64,000 nt of DNA from Tubiluchus corallicola (lineage: Eukaryota; Priapulida; Priapulimorpha; Priapulimorphida; Tubiluchidae): positions 377,768-441,767 of the forward strand of contig JAQGDQ010000110.1 in NCBI GenBank assembly GCA_030141605.1, read 5' to 3'. The position numbers and the translations under genes are program-made. Shown here in pieces: positions 50,301-63,180 of the stretch (the first letter of the stretch is position 1; each line of letters opens with the position of its first letter). The notes below the pieces were generated by a model. It saw only the letters and a program-made list of their open reading frames with translations. It did no database searches and was not told where the DNA came from.

Positions 50301-53300
50301 AACTTTATTAACATATAGACATATCAATTATTAATTATCAGTAACTCACCGTAAGATAAATTTTAAAAATGCTTTAATCTAATGAGCAAGGATAGATTAA
50401 AATAATGAAGGACCAAAGTCACCAAACCTTCAGGTCCCTAACTTTCTATTCTTTATTATTTATAACTTTATTGAAATCATTTGAAGTAGGTGGTTCGACT
50501 TTGACAGGAAACAAACTCCAAATTTTAACTTTTCTGTGCATTGTTGAACTGTAAGCTGGCAGCTGTTCATGCGGTATATAGTTATAGGCTTATATAGTCT
50601 TAGCACGGTCTTCTTATTATGAGCTAAAATGGCGAGAAACAATGTAAAATAAAAATAAAAATTAAAGAAGAAATCAAAAAATTAAATAATTTCCGTAAAT
50701 AAATCCCTATTACGGCTTTTTACGTCAAATATATTTTACCGTGATTATCGCTTTCTCAATCAGAAAGTTCTAGTCAAAAATGATGGAAAAACTCACAGAA
50801 CTGTAAAACGTAAATTTTAGTAAAACTACGTCATTGTTATTACCAAAATACTAAGCACTACTCCATTCACCACTCTATCACGTATAATAAAACATCTGTG
50901 GTATACAGGCGACTGTTGTCTAAACAATTTTATGTATCCAAGCGTAAGTCACGTGACGCGATCATCTAATCAATTATTATAGGTGCCTATCGCATAAAGA
51001 AACCCGAGCTCTATTGTGACGGGTAGTCAGGTTCATGTATCAAACGCTTATAATTATTGATATAGCTAAGAATAATAGCTTAATGGCATTGCACTTTCCA
51101 TCACAAAAAATAATTTTTGTTTCCATAGCAACTTGTGTGCCTGAAAGGAGTTTTATATTTAAAAAAAGGAAGAGGAGGACGAAGAGGACGAGAAAGTGAG
51201 GGTGGCGGGAGAAAAGGAGAGGGAATCGACGAGGTTTATTTGTTTTTCAGAACGGCAGTACTTAGGAATTTCATTTTGACTTAAAAACTTTAAGTTTTAT
51301 TTTGTTCTTCATTATTGTAATGTCAATGCGTGGGTTTAAAGTTAATTGAAAATAACGGTATTTTATACATGCTGTCTAAAGCCAAACAAATTATAATGCG
51401 TGATCAATTACGTGCTGAAGCCAAATTCTTTTTAACTCAATAAACGTCTTGTAAATTACTTACATGCATTGCAGTAAACATTCGTAGCTACGTAGTGCGA
51501 AACAAATGCGCATTAAAATTACTAAAACTCCCGATAGATGGGGCGGCTGACATAAAGTAAAAGTTATACCTAGAGTGCTAGTACAAGGACAAAAAATTTG
51601 TTGACCACAGCAATTGCGACACAGTAACAAGTCGACTAAAATATGACAATTAAAGTAAACATAACACTCTTGAATAGACGTACGCTAATTGGTTCTCAGT
51701 ACCATAGAACGTTTCGCTTAACTGCTCCAAAGTGACCTCTAGTGTGAATTTTTGTTTTAATTTTCTCCTACTCATTATTATCATACGAAACATAATGACA
51801 TGTTGACATAATGACAATAAAGTTACAATTAGGTTGTTTTTTGATGTCTGCATATCTGTGCATATTTTGTACTAACCGTATTGCTTTTTTGACATAATAG
51901 ACTCCTAATATTTTGTTGTTATTTCTTTTTTCTTCTTAGTTTTGATATTATTGTTGTTAAAATGTAAATGTGGTAATACTTGTATGTATACTATATTTTG
52001 CGAATAAAGATTATATATTTATATATAATCATAGACGCAGTGAATGGAAATTTGTAGTTGTCCAAAAACTGTTCCCTACATCTCCTGCACAAAGTACATC
52101 TATTAGTACTGATTCTGCTGTATAATAATTCTTGTGGGTGCTATAAAACCTCGTTCCTTAACCATTTCCTCAAATAATTCATTAAATTCTTATTAGATCA
52201 ATAGCTTACTACTAAATTATGTATCGATAGCAACGCCCGAAGCCCCCTCTTGCAGCAACTTGGCGAAGCCAACTCAGACGACTGTATATTATGCTAGTCT
52301 GGCTTCCAGTATTGACGATGTTTTAATTTGTGCAAGCTCACTGCCGCAGCATGCACGCTTTATCGTACTTCCGGCCAAGACTGTGTTTATCCTCGCGTGT
52401 TTCCGGTTACCTTTTTATCTGCTAAATTACAGGTGTGTGTTTAAAATAACTTTTCTCACAGCGCTGGGCAAATGACACTGAATGAAAGGTATGGACTTAC
52501 AGTTGTTAATTTACTGTTATAGCTTTTCGTGTGTTCTTCCCAAGCTACAGTAAGCGGTCTGTGTCGTAATTTTTTTGCAATAGATGCAGGCATATTAGCT
52601 TTTTTCTACAATAAAAAGTACGTAATTTTTAGATATAATAATCATTTTACGGGCTAATTCTCCTTTGTGTAGACCTATATTTTCCTGGACGTTAACGATC
52701 AAATATTTATGTCATAATTTGACTACTTGTTAAGTAAGTCTCGAAAAAGTTGCCACACACTACAATCCGTACATACAGAGCTACATTTGATTCCTAAATT
52801 CCACTGTTACAGTCAGTCTAATTATTGCAGAAATGTCTTATATCCTGCGTATCAATTTAGCAACGTATTACTCTCGTTAATAAACTTTCGATTATGATTA
52901 TGAGCATCACGATTTTCGCTCCACCCCTCCCCCTTTATCAAATCGTTCCCCCAGCATTTTTCCACCAATCAATTAGCTTGCTCATCAGAGCGAAAGACAT
53001 AAATGGCAGCAAATGGCTAATAATTATCTATTGATTATTCTATTTGCAAGCAGTGAACCCAGCTGTCCGCCAGGGGCACGTTTGTGTCACAACAATTGCT
53101 TGGATCGCTCAGAACAGATCTTTGCAGCTGGGAAACAGCCCCCGTTTAGGCTTTCTATGTCTGGGTCTTCTTTTGGTCCATCGTCCACTCGTATATAAGT
53201 TAGTCAAACTTTGTTGTAAATCTTCTTACATACACAATTGCACGTGTGAAGATGCATATTGCTCTGATTTATAGAAATTCTTCAGACACGTGTATCTAAT

Positions 53301-53667
53301 TTTAGGTGTCTTCTATTTTTAATAACAACGATGTTTCCTTAATTGGTGAATTTATTGCAATATATCTAAATAAACGCTTAAACTTGAATCTACTTAAGAG
53401 TATGTTAAGCAGTTTTTTATAAAATGGGGTTTAAATCGCGTTTACATAAAACCACATTAAATTTAAAAAATTTGTGGGTTCGTAACATCATTAGAAATAA
53501 CTTGGCATTAAAATTATAATTATTCTTTAATCATCCACGGACATTTTAGGCTCAGAATTTATCAAAATAAAAGATTACTCTAATTAGTTAGAATCCTTTT
53601 GGTGTGAGCGACCTAACATTCATAAATGCTAGACAGATGACCTTGAACTGCCTTGACTCTTGGGCTT

Positions 53668-53737
53668 GCAGTGGCCTAGTGGTCTAAGGCGTCTGCAATG
53701 AAAATAGAAGATCCCTGGTTCAAACCAAAGTTGCATT
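53668..53737 (+). mobile_element. tRNA-like sequence, probable SINE head
   Basis: An A box-like TGGCCTAGTGG (53672-53682) and a B box-like GGTTCAAACC (53718-53727) are 36 bases apart, the spacing of RNA polymerase III internal promoters. The arms do not fold into a clean cloverleaf and the acceptor stem is unpaired, so a tRNA-derived SINE or pseudogene is more likely than a working tRNA. Confidence 0.5.
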
Positions 53738-56700
53738 CTTACGCTTTCATATTTCCTGTCCTTTGAGTTTAGTATCAAAAACTTAATTAATTGCAGCTTT
53801 GTAACATCATTTAACACTATCCTTAATATGGAAAGACAATTTCAAAAGCTCAAGAGTTGCTAGCCTATAACAGAAAATTATGTTTCTTGCAAGTTGTACA
53901 AATTCCGACGAGGAGTCAGTTACTTCAGTGTTGTCGTCTGAGCGTAGCAGCCGCATAATTATTGCTAGGCAATGTGATTCAACACTGCTAGACTGTGTGC
54001 AGCGTTATTTATGGACATGGGTTTTATAGCAAAATCGTTAATTCTTCAGTTTCTCTACATGTCAGAGGGAAAGCTACGATGCATCTGTGTGCTAGTTCGA
54101 CCAGTAGTCTTACTGTGACACATGATGAAACAAAACATGGTGTTATTAAATGGCTATAGTGTCTGCAGCAAGAGCAGTTTGTTCATCATGTATTACGCGT
54201 ACATTTGCACGTTCGTCTGCTGTGTTTCTATGGTAACCGCGGCATTAGGTATTCTCTAACTCACCTGCCATAAGGATTTAAATGTCAACTTGGGCAGATA
54301 TTCACGAGTTTAATCAGAAAGATTGCATCCCGTAAGTACTGAGTGCAAAGGAAATATAATAACAAAATCAATCAGTTTTCCTTCTTGTATCTATGCTTGT
54401 ATGATAGGTTATAGAGACATATATGAGTTGCTAATGCTTTTACTTTTGAATTTTGTCATTGTAATACGGAACAGTGCCTTCATAACTCCTAAATTTAAAG
54501 GGCAGATGTTCACTTAACAGGTAACAAATGGCATCTAAATTTAATCACTAGATTTGTTTATAAATATACCTTTTCTTTTTCTTCTGCTCATGTGCATATG
54601 TCTGTAGTAAATGTACTTCTTATCACGCTGAGAGGTAATGATATTTTCTCATACGTATAGCGCTTCCTACGGTTATTTCTATAAACAATCTTTTTATTAT
54701 CATTGCCCAATCCTGTTGCACCTTACGGCAGATGAACAATATTTACTTTAAGGGTGTATCTACAGGCAAGGTTAGGGAAACGTCCCAAATCTCTGAAAAA
54801 AAACCCTTCAGTAAATTTAGACATTCAGTAATCAATTTGTAATTTTGTATTAGCAAGTTATTTTTATAGTTAATTGCAAATGTGCTCTCAGGCAGCTAGC
54901 TTAATGTGATCAATGACTTGAATGGGTTTAGCTGATTTCCCAGTAAATTTGATTCAGAAATAGTCGCTGTTGTTATTGGCTACATTTCAGCAGCAGTGAA
55001 GGCAATTACACAGTCTGAACAGAGAAGATTTCTGAATTGTCAGTGAGTCCTTTTCTGTGGTTTGGACATGCTAGTCACAGCTGGCTTAAATAGACTGGTG
55101 AAGCAATTGTCTTCATCGTTTGACGACTAAAAGACAAGCCTAGTTTGGACCAACGGTTGAACTCGGTGGCGACCACAATGTCGCTGAACTTCGCACTGGG
55201 GGTTATAAGAATCCAAGAATATTGCAAGTCTTTTAAGGGGCCTAGAAAACTATTTTAGCAATTATTCTGACACTCTGAGTAGGCCTTTATGGATCTTTTG
55301 ATTGTAGTAATAATTAGTAGTAATAATAAGTAGTAAGTAGTAATAATTATTTTCTGCTCCAATTATCAAACTATTACTTCTTCTGTAGCACTTTATGTAC
55401 TGTAGTTTCTGTAGTACTTTATGATATATTATAATTTTGTTAACTCTTACTGAAGCAGTGTACTAGTATAGGTCCACCAATTGTATGGTCTTTAATTGTC
55501 GTGCTGCTAAAATACACAATTCATTGAAAATACACAAAAAGGCGATGATTTGGCCAATTTTAAGCATTAAGAAATTTCCCTGTTGTTTTTTGTTCGGTAG
55601 ATGTGTTTTGAGAAGAAAGTACAGTAGTTTTCACTTTACAGAAGAGCTCCCTCATCATCCCTACAACCGAAATTTTGTACGAGTGACTCAGACAGAAAAC
55701 TAGATCTCTTCTTCATAAACCTGTTTATTATATTTGTTTAATCGGCAAGTCGACGATCTGGGCCGATAGTACTGAAGGTGGACCTTGCAGACTGGGATCA
55801 GCAATCATTAGTTTCATCAATTTTACTAAATAAATCACTAATTTTGTCACAACATTTTACAGTATTGGATCGCCATGTTAGCTACGTATTTTTATGCACC
55901 TTCTGTTTTGATTTACATTTTTTCCTATTACCTTGTGTTTGTATTTTCATTAAACTGCATTTATTGATCTCTTCGCACATTTGAGAGCCGCTCTTCAGAT
56001 CTTTACTCCTTTTATTAAACGTGACGTCATTAGCTCATAAATTACGTTTCCCCAGCTGCAGATTTGAACTACGGTGTCGCTGCAGTCAGCTGCTTGAACG
56101 AGCATTGCGTTTTGTCATTGCTCCACAATGCGCGTATGAGAATTCTCTCACTCGTTACGCCCTATGAATAAAACATTCGTCCTCATTTACATTTCTCCTA
56201 CAGTTACATGCAATTAGCTGCTGTTTGAACAGTTACATTATGTGACATTTCTAAATACATTACTGTATTACCTGCCTACGCTGAGTTTGATTTTGAAAAC
56301 CACTAGCACCGTGAAATTAGTCCATGTAATAACAATTTGTAATAATGGTACGAAGGACGCTATTCGATGATGTCACTTCTCTTGGATGACGTCATTCCCG
56401 TTTTACAGGGGTTAAGTGGCTAAAAACTACTAATGTATAACTTATTCTCGTGATCATTAAACTATGTAATTTGAAAGTCATTTTTGCAGCACCTGCTTTC
56501 GCTAAAGGTATGCCATCGTTTTCAAAATATTATCAGGTCTGGTTTGCCCGGAAGATAGGTAAAGCTTTTTAGGACTGATTGGCAATCCATCTAGTAAGAA
56601 ATGTGCTCAGAAAAAAGCTCTGGTAACTGTTAAAAAGCAAGTAAGCAACGTTCATTATTAAAGTTTAGCAAGTTGTGTATGTACCTAGTCAAATAGCTTC

Positions 56701-57010
56701 ACAATTCTATTTCTACTGCAAATTATAATGCCCCAGTACACACTATATTATTCCAATTTCAGAAAAATAGTCTACCATTTTGGCTTCCTGTTTTTAGCAC
56801 TAATCATGTGAATCATTCCCTGTTAACAACAGATGGCAATATTCTTGCTTATTATTAGCAGTCATTACACCACGCTGAGTGATATGTAAGCGTAGCCTAA
56901 TCGTTAGCTGGATTAATGAAGCTTATACATGTGGATGTCCCATGGCGCTGGAATGGGGGGCTTGAAGAAATTAGACTTAGTAAAGGCCAACGAATAGTTG
57001 GGCATGGAGG

Positions 57011-57069
57011 ACCATTTCTCTCTCTCCTCTTCTCTCTCTCTCTGTCTCACGCACGCACGCACGCACGCA

Positions 57070-57105
<36 letters not shown>

Positions 57106-57170
57106 GTGCCTCTGTCTCTGTCTCTGTTTCTCTCTCTTTTTGTGCCTTTTTCTTTTCATTGTAAACATGT
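57011..57170. repeat. (TC)n and (ACGC)n compound microsatellite
   Basis: Pyrimidine (TC)n flanking a central ACGC array; the same two motifs as the 41.6-42.0 kb tract but on the opposite strand for GA/TC. Confidence 0.96.
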
Positions 57171-57299
57171 AAATATGTTGTCTACACGTATGACATGAAC
57201 TATGTTACATATAAAAATTAACAACAAAAAATAAAAAATTCAATCAAATGAAAATCAAACCAAAGCTCTCTTTTTTCTCTCTCATTTATTGATTACAGA

Positions 57300-57345
57300 T
57301 ATGTTGATGATGATGATAACGATGATGATGGTGATGATGATGGTA
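57300..57345. repeat. (GAT)n-like microsatellite
   Basis: Imperfect GATGAT/GGTGAT run. Short. Confidence 0.85.
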
Positions 57346-59256
57346 AATCTTTTATTACACCTCTATTTGCAGGCTGAATACATCAGTATCAAAAATGAAA
57401 TCCCTGTAAAGATATTAGAGACACACATAAATGCATACTGTACACAATTACATAAAAATAAAAGCAATTGTACAAAATTATATACAAATAAACAAATGCA
57501 TGCGTATAAACACATGCGTTAGAATGTTCAAAATATATACAAAATCTTTAGGTATTGTAAAGTTTTACATAATTGTTGTAATGATCTGATTCGAATTATA
57601 ATTAAGTTGTTACTTCACCATTGTACACAACGTCTGTTGTCTATTAGATCTCTATAACTTTAGTACATAAGCAAACTAGTGATAATTTGTAAATATACGT
57701 GGAAAAAAACATCGTTGAAGTCTAAACAGTCGTTCCGCAAATAAAGGTATCCTAGCGATTAGTTAACGTTTTCACAATGTAGTCGTCTAAGTCCAAAAAT
57801 GCAGTAATTATATACTATGGATAACAGATGGCTATCTAAGCAAATGCCTAGTTACAAGAAATACTTCTGAAACAAGATGGAGACGAAAATGGAGGCATCC
57901 TTGGAAATAAGTGATTATTGCATGTTGCTGCGTTTACGGTGTGATAAAACAAACAAATTGTTTAAAAGCTGGGCAGCCTATCTATATGTTTTTATAACGG
58001 TTTTTGAAACAAGGCAAAAATATTATCGTTTCCACTACGTGCCATGTGTGAAAACATCATAAGAAAACAACTATAAGATGGGTGCTACAAGCGTGTGCAA
58101 AACTTTAAGAAATGTATTCCGGAGTTTTCAGATCTAGAAACCAGTTTTGCATCTGCTTCTGTAAGAACTTCTCAAAAGCAGTTTTGAAACGGTTATTTGC
58201 TTGGAACAAAGTATACATAAGCATTTAGCGAAGGCTTTTTGGGAGGTAAAAGGTCATTTCTGTCAAGGAATTGTCAGAAGGTAGCATTCGGTCTGGTGTT
58301 GGTGTTTTTGCACACGACTGTATGAACTCAACCTAACTCAACTTTCTAATATTTGTGCTTGCTCGAAGGAATCTAATATATTTATTGGCACCATGAATTC
58401 GGAGACGCAAATTGTGTGTATACTTAATAATATTGACCGAGCAATGCATGTAAATGCGTAGCTGGAATGTTTGTATTTTATACCAGTAAACACGTGTTAT
58501 TGCACGGCGGATCTTACAATTTATGCTCTGTTGTGGTACTGCGTTGCTTATAATGGAGGTATCTTGTAAAGGTCCTCTGGTTTCCCAAAATCCCTTTTAG
58601 TCGGTTTGCAGTAATTTACATCTAATTTGCGGTTCATCAAGAAACTGAAGTTTTATTAAACGAACCTGAACTTCTCATAGTCGCGAAGTTTTATGAAGCA
58701 ATCCTGAATTGCTCACAGTAGTAGCCTAGAGCAGCCACTTACGACGTTGTTGTTGTTTTGTTCACTGCAGAATTTTCTTTGAAGCCTGTTCATATGTTGC
58801 TGCTACTGAATCCACGTTTGTCAGCGCCATTTCACATGTTTTACGTTTATGTTGGATGTAACTCACTTACGTGCGTCTAATGGAAGTTCCTTGATTAATT
58901 GATCTGATTGTCTGGTTACTAACGGAGCCTGATGACAAGGGCAAAAACACAAGGGATTCTGTTCTCAATTTTAGATAAAAAACATTTTTCGTTTCCCGTC
59001 TTCATTGTTGAGCGTCATCAGTAACTGTTGCCCTTTTTTTGAGAGGTGTATTCGATTCACCTGATGAATCTGGTGATCACTATGAATAAGAAACACCTTT
59101 ATATTATTTATAATAAGTTTTATGATGATACATTGCCAAATGATGATACAGTTTAATGATGATAACTGGGTATAATTGTAAATATGCTGGAGTTACTGAC
59201 ATTTACAAAAACTAAAAGAGCTAGTTTAAGAATGCTGCATGTGATACTGCAGGTAA

Positions 59257-59296
59257 TTACTGTAACAGTAACAGTAACAGTAACTAAGTAACAGTA
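59257..59296. repeat. (AGTAAC)n short array
   Basis: About five AGTAAC hexamers with one interrupted unit. Confidence 0.85.
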
Positions 59297-59726
59297 TCAT
59301 TAATGCCATCGCTTACACGACTGGATGTGAATTGACTGAACGTAAGATTTGATTTTTAGGGTTGAAACATGTCACTAAAGAACAGTTACTCAGCTGCACA
59401 ACAATAATTATAAATTCAACAGATTGACGAAAGCATGATTTGCTCGAGACAGTTAAAAAATTAAACGGTAAAAGGGAAAGTTCTATTCCTCATGTGTTCG
59501 TGTTTTATCCAGTAAAAGCCTTTGAAAAGGTGCGGCGTCTAGCAACCATGTCATGGTAATAAATAGACGTAATATCTGGAAAACACTTACTGTTTCGTGA
59601 AATCGAGTCGACTGTCTAAAAATCGATTGCAGCCGGAGACTCTTTGCTGTGAGCATCTTCGTAAACTTCTATAAATCATCGACATCCTAAACTCGATTTT
59701 ATGGTTTCTGCTTGAATTTCTGCCCC

Positions 59727-59737
59727 GCGCATGCGCA
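59727..59737. promoter_or_regulatory. NRF1-like palindrome GCGCATGCGCA
   Basis: An isolated CpG-containing palindrome in AT-rich DNA. It could mark a promoter; no gene start was recognised near it. Confidence 0.3.
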
Positions 59738-60379
59738 CTTACAAGCAACTCTTGCCTTAGTTGACGCCTGATCTATAGACAAAACATGTTCTCTATTAAA
59801 TAGACAATAGTACAGCTTTGCACAGAAACCTACTTTCTTTTTCTGTAGATGGGTTGCTCACCGAATAGAGTGTATTCATTAGATGACCGTCGAAAATACA
59901 GAGAAATATCACCACATTTAACAAAACCCTCTAAGAATGGTTAGCATTCGCACATTCAATTACATCTGTACGCTATTTGAATCTGATCATGGCTTGTTAC
60001 TATGCGACTTATTATAGGAGGAAACGTTCCAGGGGGAGTTGGGCTGATTAGACTGCAAGACATACACATTTCTGTAGCCAGGGATCCTGATGAAAATGCA
60101 TGAGAATAAAGCTGGAATGTAGCGATTACTATGGAAGAGCCTGAAGAGAAGCCAAACTGAACTTGAATATCGCTACAGCGAATGTAAAATGGAATGTAAG
60201 AGAGGGAGGGATAGGAGAAATGCGGAGAGAGAGAGGGACGAGACAGGAAAAAAGAGGGATTGAAGAGAGAAACAAAGAGAGAGGGAGAGAGAGGTCCTCT
60301 GGTGCACAGTCCTCACAAATTTGCAGGGAATTTTTATTTTTATTAATTTCCGGCAGTGCACTTATTTGGTAACCGAATC

Positions 60380-60509
60380 CAATATCTACATTAGACGTGT
60401 TTTCCTGGATCAGCATGAACCGGTTAGTGGCTGAAGCTGTCAGCTTCCTCATCTTTTCCTTCCTGTAAGTTGCTTCTGTAGTTAGATGTGAACGCCCCGC
60501 TGCTTGCAC
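60380..60509 (-). other. Weak candidate exon
   Basis: An acceptor-like TGCGGTTTAG ends at 60510, and the following frame reads VQAAGRSHLTTEATYRKEKM, then RKLTASATNRFMLIQ. No family recognised and no clear donor. Could be chance. Confidence 0.15.
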
Positions 60510-62520
60510 CTAAACCGCAGAAAAATTCGACCGTGAAGAAACTGTTGGATTTTTAGTAAAATGTTGTCGGAACCATGTTGCCAAACTGCACAGATGGTTT
60601 CATTATGCAACTGAAATCGTGTTCCAGTATACCAGGCTTCTCGAAGGAATGTTGAGATCCAGATTAGAATAGCACACTTCGTGTACTTTGAAAGTAGGGA
60701 CGCGTAAACCTGGCTAGTAGTTAGGGTGACACGCATGAGCATCTAAAAGCTTTTGCATTTTTATCGAAACTAGGTCACAGCTTGCATTAGATTAAGACCC
60801 AACTTTCATTTGCTCACAATGTATTTGTGGTTGTACATTTTGTACATGATGTCATAAAGGTTTATTGAGAAGAAATGAATATCACAATAATTTACATATG
60901 AAATTAAACGTAGTCACAAAATTATGAATAGGTGTATAACACGTGATTATAATGTAGGGGTCTGCTACCCTCTGCTCTGCATGCATGAAAGTAATGTAGA
61001 TTTTGTACACCTTGCTGAATAGGTGGTACTTCTGCTGGTATAATAAAATCGCCATTATATGCTGGTTTTTGTACAAGAATACTCAGAGAAGCAGCATGAT
61101 GATTAAATACTAAATGAATTTATGATGTTGAATGATTATATGATGAGTTTGTCATTCAACTAATATAATTATAATTCTTATAATGAGCAACTACTAAATT
61201 ATGAAAAATTAAGGTAATACAAAGAGACGGAAATCGTGTACATTTCGGGTTAAGAATAACATAAAATTCGTGCCTACAAAATCTTTAAAATGTATTTATT
61301 CTAGATACGGTCTTTATGCACTTTTTTATGATAACAGCTTCGCCTATATTGCCCATATGCTAACCGGAAATTCGGAGAACCAGCCGTATGACGAACCGGA
61401 AGACACTATCGTCTTTTAGTGTTTGCTTGTAATGCATATCTGAAGGTCTGAAAAAAAACTGTCAATTTATCTATCTAGACTATGATTGTATGCATTTTCC
61501 CCAGTTCTTTATTTGAAGCCAGTGTTGATTTATTTAGAACGTTCTTGCGAAATCCAAGTCTTCGAATCTCGCCAATTGTTATTAGGTAATTAAAAACTTT
61601 TCTGAGATACCACTTTCTATGATACGTGCACTGTTTTTGCATTACAAATGATTACTGCTTAATGATTATTATAATCTCGGGTATTCAAATTAATTGTGCA
61701 CTTCAGATAACAACTGCATGAAAATGATGGTGTTGTTCATTTCTGATCCCAAATTACAATTCTGGTACACCTCTTTCCATTTCTTATTTTTCATTATATA
61801 TGTTCACAATTAAAATTTTGTAACAAGATGGATCGTGCACTTTCCGTTTGTATAATAGTACTTGCCGTATTTTGTTATACCAAGACCCTTACAAGTTGCA
61901 TTTATAGCGGACTATAGATTGGTATTAGGTATGGTCTCCTGTGTTTCCTGGGTAATAATAATTATATCTTTGGTCTGAGAAATCAGGCATAGATATCTTG
62001 CTCAGCCACCGAACCATCATTATTTAAAATGCGGTATAATGAGTGCAACGGGTTCAGTGTTGCCGTAGAGTGTGCAATGAGCAAACGCTGTCCGGTATTT
62101 TGTGCATCTTTGGCTGTTTATCATTTCCGATGAATTTGATGTTGCATTAGTATTTTGTGTTCTAAGTACGCGATCATTTTTTGTGTAGTTTAATAATCCT
62201 TTAGGAAATTGTACTATGAGTTTGAATAATTTACACACACTCTACGTTAACATACTTATTCACGCTTGTTGTCTCTTACTATTCACTACGCTTGACGCAT
62301 ATTCTCTAGCATGTACTACATCAAAAATGCAATCTTTTTCTAATGCTGCGCCATATTGTATACGCATTCCAGGTTTTTGCAATTCCAATGATGTCCCGGA
62401 GTTTAAGCTCATACACAGAAACTTGTTCAATGTATATTATACTAGAGCCTGCTGGTTTAGTGACGGTATTTTGTTTTTAGTTTTTCGGCAAGAATAACAA
62501 TGTCTAAGAAACCTACTTAC

Positions 62521-62610
62521 ACACCAGCCGGCGACGCTGCAGCGTGAAACCCTGCAGGAAGCCAAAACTGTTTACATTCACGCACTGAGGAAAACCAGGA
62601 GGAGATGTTT
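62521..62610 (-). other. Candidate 90-base exon with strong splice sites
   Basis: A long pyrimidine tract ending TTTTTTCACAG (62611-62612 AG) and a consensus donor GTAAGT at 62520. Two frames are open across it (one reads NISSWFSSVRECKQFWLPAG, the other SPPGFPQCVNVNSFGFLQGF). No family recognised; could be a UTR exon of a gene whose other exons are not recognised here. Confidence 0.3.
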
Positions 62611-63102
62611 CTGTGAAAAAAGAGGGAAGAAAAATGCCCAGCCTGGAGCGATCATCCGTTTCCACGATGATAAAAGCTAAGAAAGTCACGTGGTAAATCA
62701 ATAATTACATCAATACTGCTTCTGCATGAATGCCTGGCAAGATGACGTCACGTGATGAAAGAGTTGCAGACTTGCTGTATATTGCACATAATTATATTGT
62801 AATATTATTATTAAGAGTTCCACTATGTACCATTACATTCGTGTACTCCACTATAACTATAATGCATGTTTCATTATTACAAGTCAGAAACACTGTCAAC
62901 TGCAAACTTAATTCAGTACTAAAATATTATAAATAACTTGCGTGGTTTAAAATATTTTCAAAATTATCAGAAACTTTCGCTCTCGTAGGGAATGGAATTT
63001 GGCTGAAATTTTCGTCGGTTTTTAGCTACGTGTACTAAAATTGTAAAACATAAACAGAATAAGAACAAAAAATTAAAAAAGTAACAGAAAAGAACAAGAA
63101 AC

Positions 63103-63180
63103 TTATAGCTAAAACACCACAACTTTATTAAAACCTTTAATTTTAAAAGTTCTAATAAAATTGTGGTGTTTTAACTATAA
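63103..63180. repeat. Palindromic element, copy B (78 bp, near-perfect hairpin)
   Basis: The left arm TTATAGCTAAAACACCACAA faces right arm TTGTGGTGTTTTAACTATAA; the inner halves TTTATTAAAACC and TAATAAAA also pair. Nearly the whole 78 bp folds back. Shares arms with the copy at 34033-34137. Confidence 0.8.

Noticed and set aside
57877-58062. 61-residue ATG-started frame
   Set aside because: No family, no splice sites, no regulatory context; likely random in AT-rich DNA.
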